From positions 6,317,540 through 6,381,539 of the forward strand of contig NC_064042.1 of the NCBI RefSeq assembly GCF_932526225.1: 64,000 nucleotides of DNA, given 5' to 3'. Below, in pieces: positions 63,745 through 64,000 of this stretch. Numbering within the stretch: position 1 is the first letter of the stretch; each line of letters starts with the position of its first letter. Made by a program: the position numbers and the translations under genes. The notes under the pieces are model-generated. The model searched no databases. It saw only the letters and a list, made by a program, of their open reading frames with translations, and was not told where the DNA came from. Origin of the DNA: Nematostella vectensis. Its lineage: Eukaryota > Cnidaria > Anthozoa > Actiniaria > Edwardsiidae.

Positions 63745-64000
63745 TTGTGTTAAAAAGGGCGTGGCCAAGAAGGAAGCTATTGTTGGTGCATTAGATTTGG
63801 ATAAACTTTATAATAATCCATTATTCCCAACCCTTTAAAAGCCATAATTCATAATTCATCTCCCCCCCCCCCCCCCCCCCCACGACGCATATTCGCAAGT
63901 CTTCAAAACCCTCCTTTGGTAACCCCTCTTTTGTTCGTATTCGCATGTCTTCTCCTAATATCTACTGGTGGAAATTCGTGTTTTCCGCATGTTTTCCCCG
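63745..64000 (+). repeat. Partial further copy of the left-end repeat unit
   Basis: AAAAAGGGCGTGGCCAAGAA (about 63752) matches the orphan membrane gene's DNA at 4527-4546. A poly-C run and ATTCGCATGTCTTC then match 5020-5080. The order, gene-like segment then the 5-kb block, is the same as at the left end, so this starts another unit that is cut by the window edge. Confidence 0.65.

Overview
The window is animal nuclear DNA. Genes are split by introns with GT-AG junctions, satellites are abundant, and several transposon classes are present. The many-tyrosine receptor tail, the intron style and a Polinton/Maverick element fit an anthozoan cnidarian such as a sea anemone; the species itself is an inference. 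I saw no rRNA, tRNA or CRISPR array.

Left part (1-14 kb). A divergent pair sits at the start: the first exon of a minus-strand gene (350-455, weakly ATG16-like) and a complete two-exon gene for an RRG7-like PD-(D/E)XK nuclease-fold protein (783-2391). A single-exon orphan multi-pass membrane protein follows (3861-4745, minus). The rest up to 13.3 kb is repeat-rich: a dispersed repeat that recurs at the right end of the window, a decayed LINE split by a satellite, a 1-kb terminal-inverted-repeat element (7528-8534) and the first of three copies of a structured repeat.

Middle part (13.3-27 kb). A secreted or membrane protein's first exon (minus, 13328-13786) is head-to-head with a six-exon DEAD-box helicase gene of the DDX51/Dbp6 type (14054-19957), whose introns hold two minisatellites. 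From 20 to 27 kb there is no supported gene, only repeats and a fold-back element.

Right part (27-58 kb). One gene on the plus strand covers 27073-57778. I reconstruct 18 coding exons (1183 residues): signal peptide, seven Ig domains (the first two without the canonical cysteine pair), EGF, SEA with an intact GSVIV cleavage-type site, FN3, one membrane helix and a tail with about ten tyrosine motifs. It looks like a cell-surface adhesion or recognition receptor. Its introns hold a higher-order repeat (29.7-33.2 kb), a small inverted-repeat element, an 11.4-kb Polinton/Maverick-like provirus (36733-48138, exact 6-bp target duplication) and a 2.9-kb G-rich minisatellite.

The Polinton carries a GRF zinc-finger gene, a nuclear-type acidic protein, two RING-finger genes, protein-primed DNA polymerase B, a chromodomain integrase, a probable minor-capsid-like protein and small ORFs, several with their own TATA box. 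Most genes are broken by stops or frameshifts. No major capsid, packaging ATPase or protease was found, so it is a decayed and probably internally deleted copy.

Right end (58-64 kb). A tandem repeat continues past the receptor stop codon, followed by gene-poor DNA, a possible signal-peptide exon (60779-60842), and another copy of the left-end repeat into which a 5'-truncated LINE (61018-62578) has inserted with a 6-bp target duplication.
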